Shown piece by piece: positions 1 to 6,222 of a stretch of DNA of 8,614 nucleotides. The stretch is from Candidatus Nitrosopumilus sp. GTDB lineage: Archaea; Thermoproteota; Nitrososphaeria; Nitrososphaerales; Nitrosopumilaceae. The notes below the pieces were generated by a model. It was not told where the DNA came from and did not search any database. It worked only from the letters and a program-made list of their open reading frames with translations. The first letter of the stretch is position 1. Each line of letters starts with the position of its first letter. The position numbers and the translations under genes are program-made. The DNA lies in NCBI GenBank assembly GCA_029860565.1, contig JAOUAY010000040.1, forward strand, positions 1 to 8,614, given 5' to 3'.

Positions 1-41
1 AAGACCTAGATCAGTTAAAGGAAAAATCTATGCACGAATAA
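1..41 (+). CDS. possible 3' end of an upstream gene (frame unresolved)
   Basis: Two plus-strand frames are open from the window edge and stop close together. One ends ...DLDQLKEKSMHE at a TAA (39-41). The other ends ...RPRSVKGKIYARIR at a TGA (44-46). Either would be a normal protein C-terminus, and too little is visible to choose or to name a family. The TATA-like element of the next gene begins about 25 bases later, so a separate upstream transcription unit ending here is reasonable. Confidence 0.3.
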   Translation, partial: DLDQLKEKSMHE

Positions 42-67
42 GATGACAAGTTATGATTTGTAAATTA

Positions 68-75
68 ACTATAAT
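68..75 (+). promoter_or_regulatory. TATA-like promoter element of the first RAM gene
   Basis: ACTATAAT is centred about 31 bases before the ATG at 103. With the usual archaeal spacing of about 27 bases from TATA centre to transcription start, the message would begin around 98, giving a leader of only a few bases. No Shine-Dalgarno sequence precedes the ATG, which fits a near-leaderless transcript. Confidence 0.35.
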
Positions 76-102
76 CTCAAAAATTAAGAGATATCAAAAC
101 CT

Positions 103-339
103 ATGACTGTAGTGTATATGCTGATTAATTACAATATGGGTTTTGAAGAGCACGTCATTGATGAATTAAAGAGAATTGAATCTGTTAAAGAAATTCAGGG
201 TGTTTTTGGTATGTTTGATGTGCTGGTAAAAATAGAGTCTTCTGAAGTAAAAACATTGGATCAAACTGTTTTGATGAAAATCCAAAAAATTAAACATATT
301 CAATTGATTCAGACATTAATCGTATATGAACAAGAATAA
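103..339 (+). CDS. stand-alone Lrp/AsnC ligand-binding (RAM) domain protein
   Basis: This 78-residue protein consists of one RAM domain, the alpha/beta sandwich that in Lrp/AsnC regulators binds amino acids or other small effectors and forms dimers and octamers. The pattern is typical: an opening beta strand (VVYMLINYNMG), a helix (EEHVIDELKRIESV), then the turn and ligand-pocket stretch EIQGVFGMFDVLVKIES around residues 30-47, a second helix, and the final strand HIQLIQTLIVYE. The N-terminal helix-turn-helix of full-length Lrp proteins is absent, so it should not bind DNA by itself. It closely resembles the single-domain protein at 3042-3281. Known proteins of this type act as effector-sensing partners of full-length Lrp regulators or as enzyme-associated sensors; its ligand cannot be told from sequence. 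The family call is firm, the role is not. Confidence 0.9.
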   Translation: MTVVYMLINYNMGFEEHVIDELKRIESVKEIQGVFGMFDVLVKIESSEVKTLDQTVLMKIQKIKHIQLIQTLIVYEQE

Positions 340-345
340 TTTTTT
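340..345 (+). terminator. T-run after the first RAM gene
   Basis: Six T residues directly follow the TAA stop. Archaeal termination often needs only a T-rich stretch on the coding strand, so this may be the 3' end of the 103-339 transcript. No hairpin is apparent, so support is modest. Confidence 0.3.
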
Positions 346-938
346 CTATAATCCTATACCTGCATCCATTTTTATCCACAATTTAGCTGGTGAATCGCCG
401 TAGACTTGATCCAAAATGATAAACCTAAAACAACCTAAAAAATTCAATTATTAATTTGAAGGGAATTTTATACTGAAAGAATTTTCCACGTGGGTCTTTT
501 ATTCAACCCACTAACTATAACCCCATACCCGTTATACTTCCAATTGAATTTGAACCCTCAAAATTCTCCAACAACAAACCTTCGTTATGACGTTAGTTAG
601 TATCACAACTCTGTGCCTAAGGAAAAGGCTTTCACTCTTTAATCTTTATCGATACATTCGTCTACACCTCTCAATCTACTGGTGAATGGATTTTTTTTTG
701 AGATGTATTCTTGTGTAATTCTCATAAAAATTGACTAATTTTCACTTAAATTAGAAGAAAAATCCCCACATGTTTTAATTCTGGATTGAATTATTTTAAA
801 TGATATCTCATGCGTGGTCTGTGTCACAATTGCTTTAGATCTGGCGTCGAAGTGGTAATAATCAAAGGCAATATTTTTTGCCAAATTTGTGTAGATAAAA
901 TCAATGCAAAAAACTAAATCCATACTGTTTCTAATCAA
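346..938 (-). pseudogene. probable decayed coding region, minus strand
   Basis: This 600-base gap between two plus-strand genes holds no intact gene. One minus-strand frame, however, gives long open stretches cut by in-frame stops. From 938 down there are 67 codons (containing HFDARSKAIVTQTTHEI) to a TAG at 735-737. A segment with an ATG at 723-725 (MRITQEYISKKNPFTSRLRG) follows, to a TAA at 639-641; then a short piece KAFSLGTEL to a TGA at 603-605; then, after more stops, a 29-codon segment (FKFNWKYNGYGVIVSG, then RPTWKIL) ending at a TAA at 468-470. In a different frame, 447-346 reads like a protein C-terminus (VYGDSPAKLWIKMDAGIGL, stop 346-348). The residue mix is protein-like, but no family is recognised. 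The alternatives are chance open stretches in AT-rich DNA, or a short real gene at 735-938; its ATG would lie only 5 bases from the divergent kinase start. Confidence 0.3.
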
Positions 939-943
939 GAAAA

Positions 944-1813
944 ATGAAATTAGCCGTTGTTTCCCATTGTGCTATAGATACTATTACTATTGATGGAAAT
1001 AATTATGAACAAATTGGTGGAGCCGCCAGCTATTGCGGAATTACTGCAAGGCAATTCAAATTCGATGTGGATTTATTTACAAAATTTGGTCCGGATTTTC
1101 CAAAGCAATATCTGACTGAACATAAGATTAATTTTACAAATTCTGAATCTGAAAAAAATACCACCAAATTTACTATCTCTATTACTGGCTCAGAAAGAAC
1201 TCTTAAACTAGAAAATGAGTGTGACCCAATAGACTATTCTGGTATCAATGCTGACGGTCATATTGTGAGTCCCATATATCATGAACTCTCTGAGGACACA
1301 TTTAAAAAAATCAAAGATGATTCTAACTTTCTCTTCGTTGATCCCCAGGGATTTGTAAGACAAAAGGATTCACAAAATAATATTTTTCTAAAAAATACCA
1401 ACCTTGATCTATCTGGTATCAATGCAATCAAAGTAAATCCTGATGAGGCAAAGCATCTAGTAAGTGGAACTCATGATGAGATGATGTTAGCATTGCAAAA
1501 GAAAGGAATCGAATATGTGTTGTTGACTAACAAAACAGATGTGTCTCTTTTGGTAAAGGATAAGGTATATTCTATTACACTTCCAAATAGCCAAATTCAT
1601 GACACCACTGGTGTTGGTGATATTTTTTGTACTGCATTTAGCTGCACAATGCTCAAAGAAAAGGACTTTTTGTGGGCACTTTCTTTTGCTGGTGGTGCAG
1701 CTCAAGCTGCACTTGAATCTAAAAATGTAGGTTTACAAAAAATTCCACGAAGAGGAACTATTCAGAATAATGCCTCTTATTTTTATAATTTAGTAAAGTT
1801 CAGAGATTTGTAG
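944..1813 (+). CDS. PfkB/ribokinase-family carbohydrate or nucleoside kinase
   Basis: This 289-residue cytoplasmic kinase has the hallmarks of the PfkB (ribokinase) family: the N-terminal substrate-binding Gly-Gly (GGAASY, residues 25-30), a VDPQGFVR stretch (132-139), the metal/phosphate NPDE motif (165-168), and the C-terminal signature DTTGVGD (220-226), whose Asp226 is the expected catalytic base and whose glycines form the anion hole. It should transfer the ATP gamma-phosphate to a hydroxyl of a sugar, nucleoside or polyol. The DPQG stretch is, from memory, also seen in archaeal nucleoside and inositol kinases of this family, but the substrate cannot be fixed. Length is near the family norm. 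The ATG at 944 is used: MKLAVVSHCAIDTI matches the usual first beta strand. No Shine-Dalgarno is present; a weak TATA (GATAAAAT, near 894-901) would give a short leader. No metabolic partner is adjacent. Confidence 0.9.
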   Translation: MKLAVVSHCAIDTITIDGNNYEQIGGAASYCGITARQFKFDVDLFTKFGPDFPKQYLTEHKINFTNSESEKNTTKFTISITGSERTLKLENECDPIDYSGINADGHIVSPIYHELSEDTFKKIKDDSNFLFVDPQGFVRQKDSQNNIFLKNTNLDLSGINAIKVNPDEAKHLVSGTHDEMMLALQKKGIEYVLLTNKTDVSLLVKDKVYSITLPNSQIHDTTGVGDIFCTAFSCTMLKEKDFLWALSFAGGAAQAALESKNVGLQKIPRRGTIQNNASYFYNLVKFRDL

Positions 1814-1831
1814 CATATTATTATTTTGTTC

Positions 1832-1848
1832 ATTATTTTTTTAATAAT
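1832..1848 (+). terminator. AT hairpin with T-run, end of the kinase transcript
   Basis: ATTATT and AATAAT can pair around a loop of five T, 19 bases after the kinase stop, within a T-rich stretch (1820-1860). The stem is weak; the T-run itself is the likelier signal in archaea. The 167-base gap up to 1980 separates convergent genes. It also holds an A7 run at 1925-1931 that reads as T7 on the minus strand, a plausible terminator for the converging gene. Confidence 0.45.
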
Positions 1849-1980
1849 ATTTTATAATTTCAATAATTGTTTTTGCATGGTTGATCATTTTTTTGTTTCA
1901 TATGATTATTTGAAATTGAGATCTAAAAAAAGACTTTGAAAGTTCTAAATTAAAACTATATTATTTATTCTAACATAAAA

Positions 1981-2310
1981 TCATGCTGGAATCGAGAATT
2001 TTTGTAAATTATCGTAGTGAATTCTCAAAAAATCCATGATCCTTTGGTCTTCCTTTTTATCAATTGGGGCTCCGTTTGCAAGGATGCTGAGATATTTTAA
2101 ATCTGATTCTAGTTGTTGGATTGATTTTTTAATTCCGTCTTCATATTTCAGCCTCTCAAATTCTACCATGTTACCTTCTATTTGTAAAATGTTTTTTTCT
2201 AAATTTGTGATTTTTTGATGAAGATCATCGTACATTACAGTATTGCAAGGAATGTTGAAAATAACTTTGATTATTGAATTCCTTTTGAATTGTTTAAAAA
2301 TTTCAGACAT
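1981..2310 (-). CDS. small coiled-coil protein of unknown function
   Basis: This 109-residue, mostly helical, charged protein is not recognised as a named family. Residues about 27-77 show heptad-like spacing of Leu/Ile/Met (L30, I34, L37, I41, I44, M48 ... L67, L71, L74) within a Lys/Glu-rich helix, suggesting a coiled coil that dimerises or binds a partner. After a GAP turn (80-82) a second short helix (IMDFLRIHYDNLQKF, 91-105) follows. There is no signal peptide, transmembrane segment or cysteine cluster. The start is uncertain. The ATG at 2308-2310 gives 109 residues, but the TATA-like TTAAAA just upstream sits too close for a normal start site. The ATG at 2233-2235 (Met26) would give an 84-residue protein starting directly at the coiled coil. 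It converges on the kinase gene and is probably monocistronic. Confidence 0.7.
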   Translation of the reverse strand: MSEIFKQFKRNSIIKVIFNIPCNTVMYDDLHQKITNLEKNILQIEGNMVEFERLKYEDGIKKSIQQLESDLKYLSILANGAPIDKKEDQRIMDFLRIHYDNLQKFSIPA

Positions 2311-2319
2311 TTCAAATAG

Positions 2320-2327
2320 ATTTTAAG
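2320..2327. promoter_or_regulatory. TATA-like element between divergent small genes
   Basis: ATTTTAAG on the plus strand reads CTTAAAAT on the minus strand. In the plus direction its centre lies about 22 and 31 bases before the ATGs at 2345 and 2354, close to leaderless spacing for the small broken frame there. In the minus direction it would start a message inside the first codons of the coiled-coil gene, which argues for that gene's internal start at 2235. Confidence 0.35.
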
Positions 2328-2344
2328 GCTTTCCACAAGATGCA

Positions 2345-2489
2345 ATGAATTCAATGATCATCATAACCAAGTATACTCAAGAAAGCATTCATAGAAGAAG
2401 AAAAGAAACTCCAAGAAAAATACCAAGAAGAATTCAAAGAGAGATTTAGGCTAAGAATTGAAAATGCCGAAGTAATGGACTTTACCTAG
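2345..2489 (+). pseudogene. small charged helical protein, apparently frameshifted
   Basis: Bases 2367-2489 form an open frame of 40 codons to a TAG. It reads as a typical charged helix: ILKKAFIEEEKKLQEKYQ, then EEFKERFRLRIENAEVMDFT. No usable start lies in that frame, since a TAA precedes it at 2364-2366 and a TGA at 2346-2348. An ATG at 2345 (and another at 2354) lies in the neighbouring frame, 20-30 bases after a TATA-like element, and begins MNSMIIIT. Skipping one base near 2364-2370 would join the two into a protein of about 47 residues. The gene ends 10 bases before the convergent RAM operon. It may be a real frameshift mutation, a sequence error, or a gene with an unusual start. The alternative 34-codon frame from 2345 (rich in Arg/Lys) looks like a shadow. 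Confidence 0.4.
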
Positions 2490-2499
2490 AAAATAATTA

Positions 2500-3030
2500 T
2501 TATCTGGTAAATCCTTGATTATTTATTATGTTGATTGTTATTGTCGATTTTATTCCAGGTATTTTTCTAATTCTTTTACTAATAATTTCAGAAATATCAT
2601 TATATGTAGGAGCTGCAATCTTACATATTATTTCATAGTTACCGACTAGCATATCAGCTTCTATAACTTCTGGAATTTCTTCCAAGTTTTGCATTATCTT
2701 TGATTCATCAGACTTTAAACAATGAATTGTAACAAAGGCTTGAGCCATATATTCATCTAATACTTCACGTTCAACTTTACTTGTTTTTAAAATTCCAGGT
2801 TTATTATCTACCAGTAATGTCAAAGTAGCTCGGATGTTTGAAATTTTTCGTATTTCATTTGAAATAACACGCTGAATATTTTGTTCATTTGATGATTCTA
2901 GTTTAGTTAAGATATCATATGATCCAAACGTACCAAATGCATTTGTAATACTTGGAATATTCTTTAGATTTGAAATTACAGAATCTTCTTTTCCAGATTC
3001 ATTTACAATTAGAACGTATGCCTTTTCCAT
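2500..3030 (-). CDS. tandem double RAM (Lrp/AsnC effector-domain) protein without HTH
   Basis: This 176-residue protein is made of two Lrp/AsnC effector domains in a row. Domain 1 (about 1-78) opens MEKAYVLIVNESGKED and carries the pocket stretch NAFGTFGSYDILTKLES. A linker (LKTSKVEREVLDEYM, about 81-95) leads to domain 2 (about 96-172), which opens AQAFVTIHCLKSDES with the more diverged pocket EADMLVGNYEIICKI and ends STITINII. No helix-turn-helix is present. Each RAM normally pairs with another; a covalent tandem could form a pseudo-dimer with two different ligand sites, which is inference. It is the second gene of an operon with the single-RAM gene 11 bases upstream and is translated from a strong internal Shine-Dalgarno. 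The ATG at 3028-3030 is set by that site. Confidence 0.88.
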   Translation of the reverse strand: MEKAYVLIVNESGKEDSVISNLKNIPSITNAFGTFGSYDILTKLESSNEQNIQRVISNEIRKISNIRATLTLLVDNKPGILKTSKVEREVLDEYMAQAFVTIHCLKSDESKIMQNLEEIPEVIEADMLVGNYEIICKIAAPTYNDISEIISKRIRKIPGIKSTITINIINNQGFTR

Positions 3031-3037
3031 TGTTTGT

Positions 3038-3043
3038 CCTCCT
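3038..3043 (-). promoter_or_regulatory. Shine-Dalgarno AGGAGG of the double-RAM gene
   Basis: The minus strand reads TTAGGAGGACAAACAATG: a full AGGAGG seven bases before the ATG, overlapping the TAG stop of the upstream gene. It is the only strong Shine-Dalgarno noticed in the window. It fits the archaeal habit of leaderless first genes and SD-led internal genes, and suggests translational coupling. Confidence 0.85.
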
Positions 3044-3281
3044 AACTCTGTCCCTCAATACCCATCAATGCAAGAGTAGAACGTACATGCTGTAGTTTTC
3101 TTATATTCCAGGTAATCGTTTCTCTGAGCTTGTCTCTGTCTGAATTTTCTATCTTTGCAATAATATCATATGCGCCAAATGTTCCATGAACTTCTTTTAC
3201 GGATTCCATGTGTTTTAGAGAATCTAGTATGATTTCTTCTTTTCCTAATTCACAATTGATTAAAATATATGCAGTTTGCAA
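3042..3281 (-). CDS. stand-alone Lrp/AsnC ligand-binding (RAM) domain protein, TTG start
   Basis: This 79-residue protein is a single RAM domain: strand QTAYILINCELG, helix EEIILDSLKHMESV, pocket EVHGTFGAYDIIAKIEN (about 29-45), helix and final strand HVRSTLALM. It lacks the DNA-binding half of Lrp proteins. It is a clear paralogue of the protein at 103-339 and of domain 1 of its operon partner. The start is a TTG at 3279-3281; no in-frame ATG or GTG lies between it and the upstream sequence. A TATA box centred 25 bases before this TTG supports a leaderless message beginning at or next to the codon. It is likely to act as a small-effector sensor, perhaps forming mixed assemblies with the double-RAM protein; the ligand is unknown. 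Confidence 0.88.
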   Translation of the reverse strand: MQTAYILINCELGKEEIILDSLKHMESVKEVHGTFGAYDIIAKIENSDRDKLRETITWNIRKLQHVRSTLALMGIEGQS

Positions 3282-3301
3282 TACATCAATATGTTGAATA
3301 C

Positions 3302-3310
3302 ATATTTAAG
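3302..3310 (-). promoter_or_regulatory. TATA box of the RAM operon
   Basis: The minus strand reads CTTAAATAT, centred about 25 bases before the TTG start at 3281. This is good archaeal spacing for a transcript with essentially no leader. The remaining upstream gap (3311-3530) is AT-rich with several further TATA-like stretches (for instance TATAAAAT near 3351 and TATAAATA near 3380) that cannot be assigned. Confidence 0.6.
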
Positions 3311-3530
3311 TGAAATCCGGGAATTTATTTATAATCATTAAATTTTTTGCTATAAAATTAAACAATTAGATACTATTTTGTATAAATATGTGACCTGAAA
3401 TTGAGATGAAAAAATAAATTAAGACGTATTATTGTGATCAAAATGCCTGTTCACTGATTTAATTTCAATTCATGCAAGTTTTGATATGAGATATGGCTCT
3501 TTTGTCTTTAGTAATGGGATGATCTAATGT

Positions 3531-3538
3531 TTTATTAT
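3531..3538 (+). promoter_or_regulatory. TATA-like element of the NAD kinase gene
   Basis: TTTATTAT is centred about 29 bases before the ATG at 3564, giving a predicted start site within a few bases of the start codon. There is no Shine-Dalgarno, consistent with a leaderless message. Confidence 0.5.
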
Positions 3539-3563
3539 CAGATGCTTTTATCATACAAATAAC

Positions 3564-4562
3564 ATGATAATTGGCATTTACGGTTCTGGAACTACAGAAT
3601 TTGCTGTAAAAATGATTAAAAAAATTTTAGATGATGCTAACATCACATCTTTCTCAATTACAAAATCTACTAGTAGACAGGCTGATTGTGTTATTGTTTT
3701 GGGTGGAGATAAAGGTGTCCGAAATTACTTTCATAGAACATTTGATTCCACTTTGCCTATTTTGGGAATCAGTGAAGGTGAGGCTAGTGGATTTTTGGCT
3801 CAGATTGATCTCAAAGAATTTGCGTCTTATGTCAATGTACTAAAGAAACAAAAATACACGATTGAAGAAGTTCCGAGACTCGGTGTAAAAATTGATGGAA
3901 AAAATGTCTATCCCGTACTCAACGATGTTGCGGTGTTTTCATCAAAGAGTGCAATGTTAATGGAGCATACACTACGAGTTAACGGAGAAGAGGTGTGGCA
4001 CGATAACAGCGATGGAATTATTGTGTCTACTCCGATTGGGTCATCTGCATATTCTATGTCAGCTGGTGGTCCGGTCTTGTTTCAGGATTCTGCTGTGTTT
4101 GAAATAATTTCTGTAAATTCTCTTGATGTGACAAGAAGACCAATCATTGTTTCTAATTCTAGTTCAATTGAAATTGATGATATTTCTGCAAGACTTCACT
4201 GTGAAGCAGTCTTGGATGGTCTTGATAGATACAAGGTGGATAACACTGTAGAATGTACTCAATTTTTCCCTCCTGCAAAAATAATTCGTCTCAAAAAAAA
4301 CTCTACTGCAATTTCTGCTCTTGCAAAAAAGGTACATCTTGCTGAAGAATTGCTTAGCATGCCTCCAAGTTCTAAACTACTTTTGAAGACATTAGAGTAT
4401 GAGGGGGCATTAACCCAAAAAGACTTGGCAAACAAAACATTACTTCCTGCTAGAACAGTTCGATTGGCATTAAGTCATTTATTGAAGAAAGGCTATGTCA
4501 AAAAGAAAATATCCATTCGGGATGCCAGACAAAAAATCTACGAAATTTCAAAGATAGAGTAG
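3564..4562 (+). CDS. nadK: NAD kinase with C-terminal winged-helix-like domain
   Basis: NAD kinase phosphorylates NAD to NADP in the cytoplasm. The catalytic part (residues 1 to about 250) shows the family motifs in order: VIVLGGD (43-49, with the catalytic Asp49), PILGISEGEASGFL (65-78, the GxNxGxLGFL region), VLNDVAV (118-124, NAD-binding Asn-Asp), and SDGIIVSTPIGSSAYS (149-164, equivalent to the usual TPTGSTAYS) followed by AGGP. The usual GGDGT motif reads GGDKGV here, an inserted or substituted lysine at residue 50. The protein is 332 residues, longer than most NAD kinases. The extra C-terminus (about 262-332) looks like a winged helix: LLLKTLEYEGALTQKDLANK, then a recognition-type helix ARTVRLALSHLLKKGY and a basic wing KKKISIRDARQKIYEI. 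That fusion suggests nucleotide-linked gene regulation or autoregulation, which is inference. It ends 20 bases from the convergent pyrG stop. Confidence 0.92.
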   Translation: MIIGIYGSGTTEFAVKMIKKILDDANITSFSITKSTSRQADCVIVLGGDKGVRNYFHRTFDSTLPILGISEGEASGFLAQIDLKEFASYVNVLKKQKYTIEEVPRLGVKIDGKNVYPVLNDVAVFSSKSAMLMEHTLRVNGEEVWHDNSDGIIVSTPIGSSAYSMSAGGPVLFQDSAVFEIISVNSLDVTRRPIIVSNSSSIEIDDISARLHCEAVLDGLDRYKVDNTVECTQFFPPAKIIRLKKNSTAISALAKKVHLAEELLSMPPSSKLLLKTLEYEGALTQKDLANKTLLPARTVRLALSHLLKKGYVKKKISIRDARQKIYEISKIE

Positions 4563-4582
4563 TTTTATTTTTAATTAAACAA
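4563..4582. terminator. convergent nadK/pyrG terminator region
   Basis: The 20 bases between the two stops hold TTTTATTTTT right after the nadK TAG, then the perfect palindrome TTTAATTAAA (4570-4579). The T-rich stretch suits termination of nadK. On the minus strand the pyrG side is much less T-rich, so pyrG transcripts may run into the nadK 3' end. Confidence 0.4.
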
Positions 4583-6184
4583 TTATTTCTCAGATGCAGC
4601 TTTGATAAATGCTGTAAATACTTCTTCTGGAAATCCTGGCCTGCTGTTAAATTCTGGATGAAATTGCACTCCCAGATAGAATTTGTGACTAGGAATCTCA
4701 AGTATTTCCATTCTTTTTCCATTATCGCTATCTGCTGAGAATATCAATCCTTTATTCTCAAATTGTGGGATGTATTCTTTGTTAATTTCATATCTGTGTC
4801 GGTGACGTTTACTTATTATTCCTGAATTGTATATTTTCCGCGCTTTTGTATTTTCTTTAATCATTATTCTGTTTGCTCCTAGTCTTAGTGAGCCACCCAT
4901 ATCTGAGACCTCTTTTTGTTCTGGAAGTAAATCTACAATTGGATTTTTTGCATCTGTTTTAATTTCAGTTGAATTACTATCTTCTAAATTCAAAACATTT
5001 CTGCCAAATGCTATTGCAGCTAGCTGAAATCCAAAACATATTCCGAGATATGGTATGTTTTTCTCTCTTGTGTAATTTGCAGTTTGGATGATTCCTTCTG
5101 ATCCTCTGGTGCCAAAACCTCCTGGAACCAAAATTCCATCATAATTTGATAAAATGCTGTAATCTACAATTGATTCAGAATCTATCCAGTCTATGTCAAT
5201 TGATTTTCCTATTTGTGCTCCTGCATGTTTTAGTGCATGATTTACACTGACATAACTATCTGCAAGTGTGACATATTTTCCAACCATTGCAATTTTTACT
5301 TTCTGATCTTCGTGGTTTACCATACTTTGTGCGATTTCATTCCATTTATCCCAGTTGGCTGAAGCATTGAGCATTCCAACTTTACCAAACTTTGTAAATA
5401 TAGAATCCATTATTCCTTGGTCGTATAACATCTCTGGTACCTCAAAAATTGAATTTGCATCATGACATGATAAAACATCTTTTGCAGTTACGTTTGTAAA
5501 CATTGCAATCTTTTGCTTTGTTTTTTCTTCTAATGGCAAAGTACATCTTACTGCTAAAAAGTCTGGCTGAATTCCTATTCTTCTCAATTCTTGAGCGCTG
5601 TGCTGCGTTGGTTTTGTTTTCTGCTCTCCTACCACGTCAAGGGATGGTGCTAAAGTAACATGGACAAATATTACCCCTTGTGGACCTTCTTCTACTTTCA
5701 TTTGTCTTAGTGCTTCAAGAAATGGCAGTGATTCAATATCTCCCACGGTTCCGCCACACTCTACTATCAAAAAGTCTAATTTCTCATCCTCTGCAATTCT
5801 TCTGATTCTGTTTTTAATCTCATCTGTAACATGGGGAATTATCTGAACACATGCGCCCAAGTATTCTCCTTTTCTTTCTGCATCAATTACTGATGAATAC
5901 ACTTGAGCAGTTGTAATATTGTGGCTCTTTGGAATATCTTGGTTTAGGAATCTTTCATAATTTCCAATATCCATATCACATTCACCTCCGTCATCTGTGA
6001 CAAAGACTTCTCCGTGAGCTGTTGGATTCATTGTTCCTGCATCGTAGTTGAGATATGGATCAATTTTGATACAAGATACCCTTTGATTTGATAATTGTAA
6101 TAATTTTGCAATTGAGGAACTAGTTACGCCTTTTCCAAGGCCAGACATCACACCACCCGTGACAAAAATGAACTTCGTCTGCAC
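4583..6184 (-). CDS. pyrG: CTP synthase (glutamine-hydrolysing)
   Basis: CTP synthase makes CTP from UTP, ATP and glutamine, the last step of pyrimidine nucleotide synthesis. Numbered from the GTG at 6182-6184 it has 533 residues, close to the family norm. The N-terminal synthetase domain opens VQTKFIFVTGGVMSGLGKG, with a P-loop lysine at 18, then DPYLNYDAGTMNPTAHGEV and VTDDGGECDMDIGNYERF, all diagnostic. The C-terminal class I glutamine amidotransferase domain has the oxyanion region VPGGFGTRG, the nucleophile in LGICFGFQ (Cys383), and the QFHPEF pair (His509, Glu511), so both active sites are complete. The frame stays open 40 codons further upstream to an ATG at 6304, but that segment is not enzyme-like and overlaps the divergent cupredoxin gene. 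A weak TATA (CATACAAAA) lies about 27 bases before the GTG, which favours a leaderless GTG start. Confidence 0.96.
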   Translation of the reverse strand: MQTKFIFVTGGVMSGLGKGVTSSSIAKLLQLSNQRVSCIKIDPYLNYDAGTMNPTAHGEVFVTDDGGECDMDIGNYERFLNQDIPKSHNITTAQVYSSVIDAERKGEYLGACVQIIPHVTDEIKNRIRRIAEDEKLDFLIVECGGTVGDIESLPFLEALRQMKVEEGPQGVIFVHVTLAPSLDVVGEQKTKPTQHSAQELRRIGIQPDFLAVRCTLPLEEKTKQKIAMFTNVTAKDVLSCHDANSIFEVPEMLYDQGIMDSIFTKFGKVGMLNASANWDKWNEIAQSMVNHEDQKVKIAMVGKYVTLADSYVSVNHALKHAGAQIGKSIDIDWIDSESIVDYSILSNYDGILVPGGFGTRGSEGIIQTANYTREKNIPYLGICFGFQLAAIAFGRNVLNLEDSNSTEIKTDAKNPIVDLLPEQKEVSDMGGSLRLGANRIMIKENTKARKIYNSGIISKRHRHRYEINKEYIPQFENKGLIFSADSDNGKRMEILEIPSHKFYLGVQFHPEFNSRPGFPEEVFTAFIKAASEK

Positions 6185-6222
6185 ATTAATGAAATGAATA
6201 TCTGGTTTTTGTATGTTTTGTC

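Noticed and set aside
486..493. CCACGTGG palindrome in the gap after the first RAM gene
   Set aside because: It is eight bases only, with no promoter or gene start nearby, and it lies within the presumed decayed coding segment.
546..557. Minus-strand GGGTTCAAATTC resembling a tRNA T-loop
   Set aside because: The flanking bases cannot form the T-stem, and no acceptor, D or anticodon arm can be found.
587..685. Plus-strand 32-codon frame from an ATG at 587 (MTLVSITTLCLRKRLS...)
   Set aside because: It is leucine- and arginine-rich in the manner of an antisense shadow, has no TATA at the right distance, and overlaps the more protein-like minus-strand segments.
867..882. GGCAA/TTGCC inverted repeat around a T-rich loop before the kinase gene
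   Set aside because: The stem is only five pairs, it is 60 bases from the start codon, and nothing suggests a riboswitch or terminator.
1487..1705. Minus-strand 72-codon frame inside the PfkB kinase gene
   Set aside because: It is antisense to the catalytic motif region of the kinase, with cysteine- and histidine-rich shadow composition.
4498..5027. Short frames on either strand overlapping nadK and pyrG
   Set aside because: They lie within two clearly identified enzymes and have no independent promoter or protein-like pattern.
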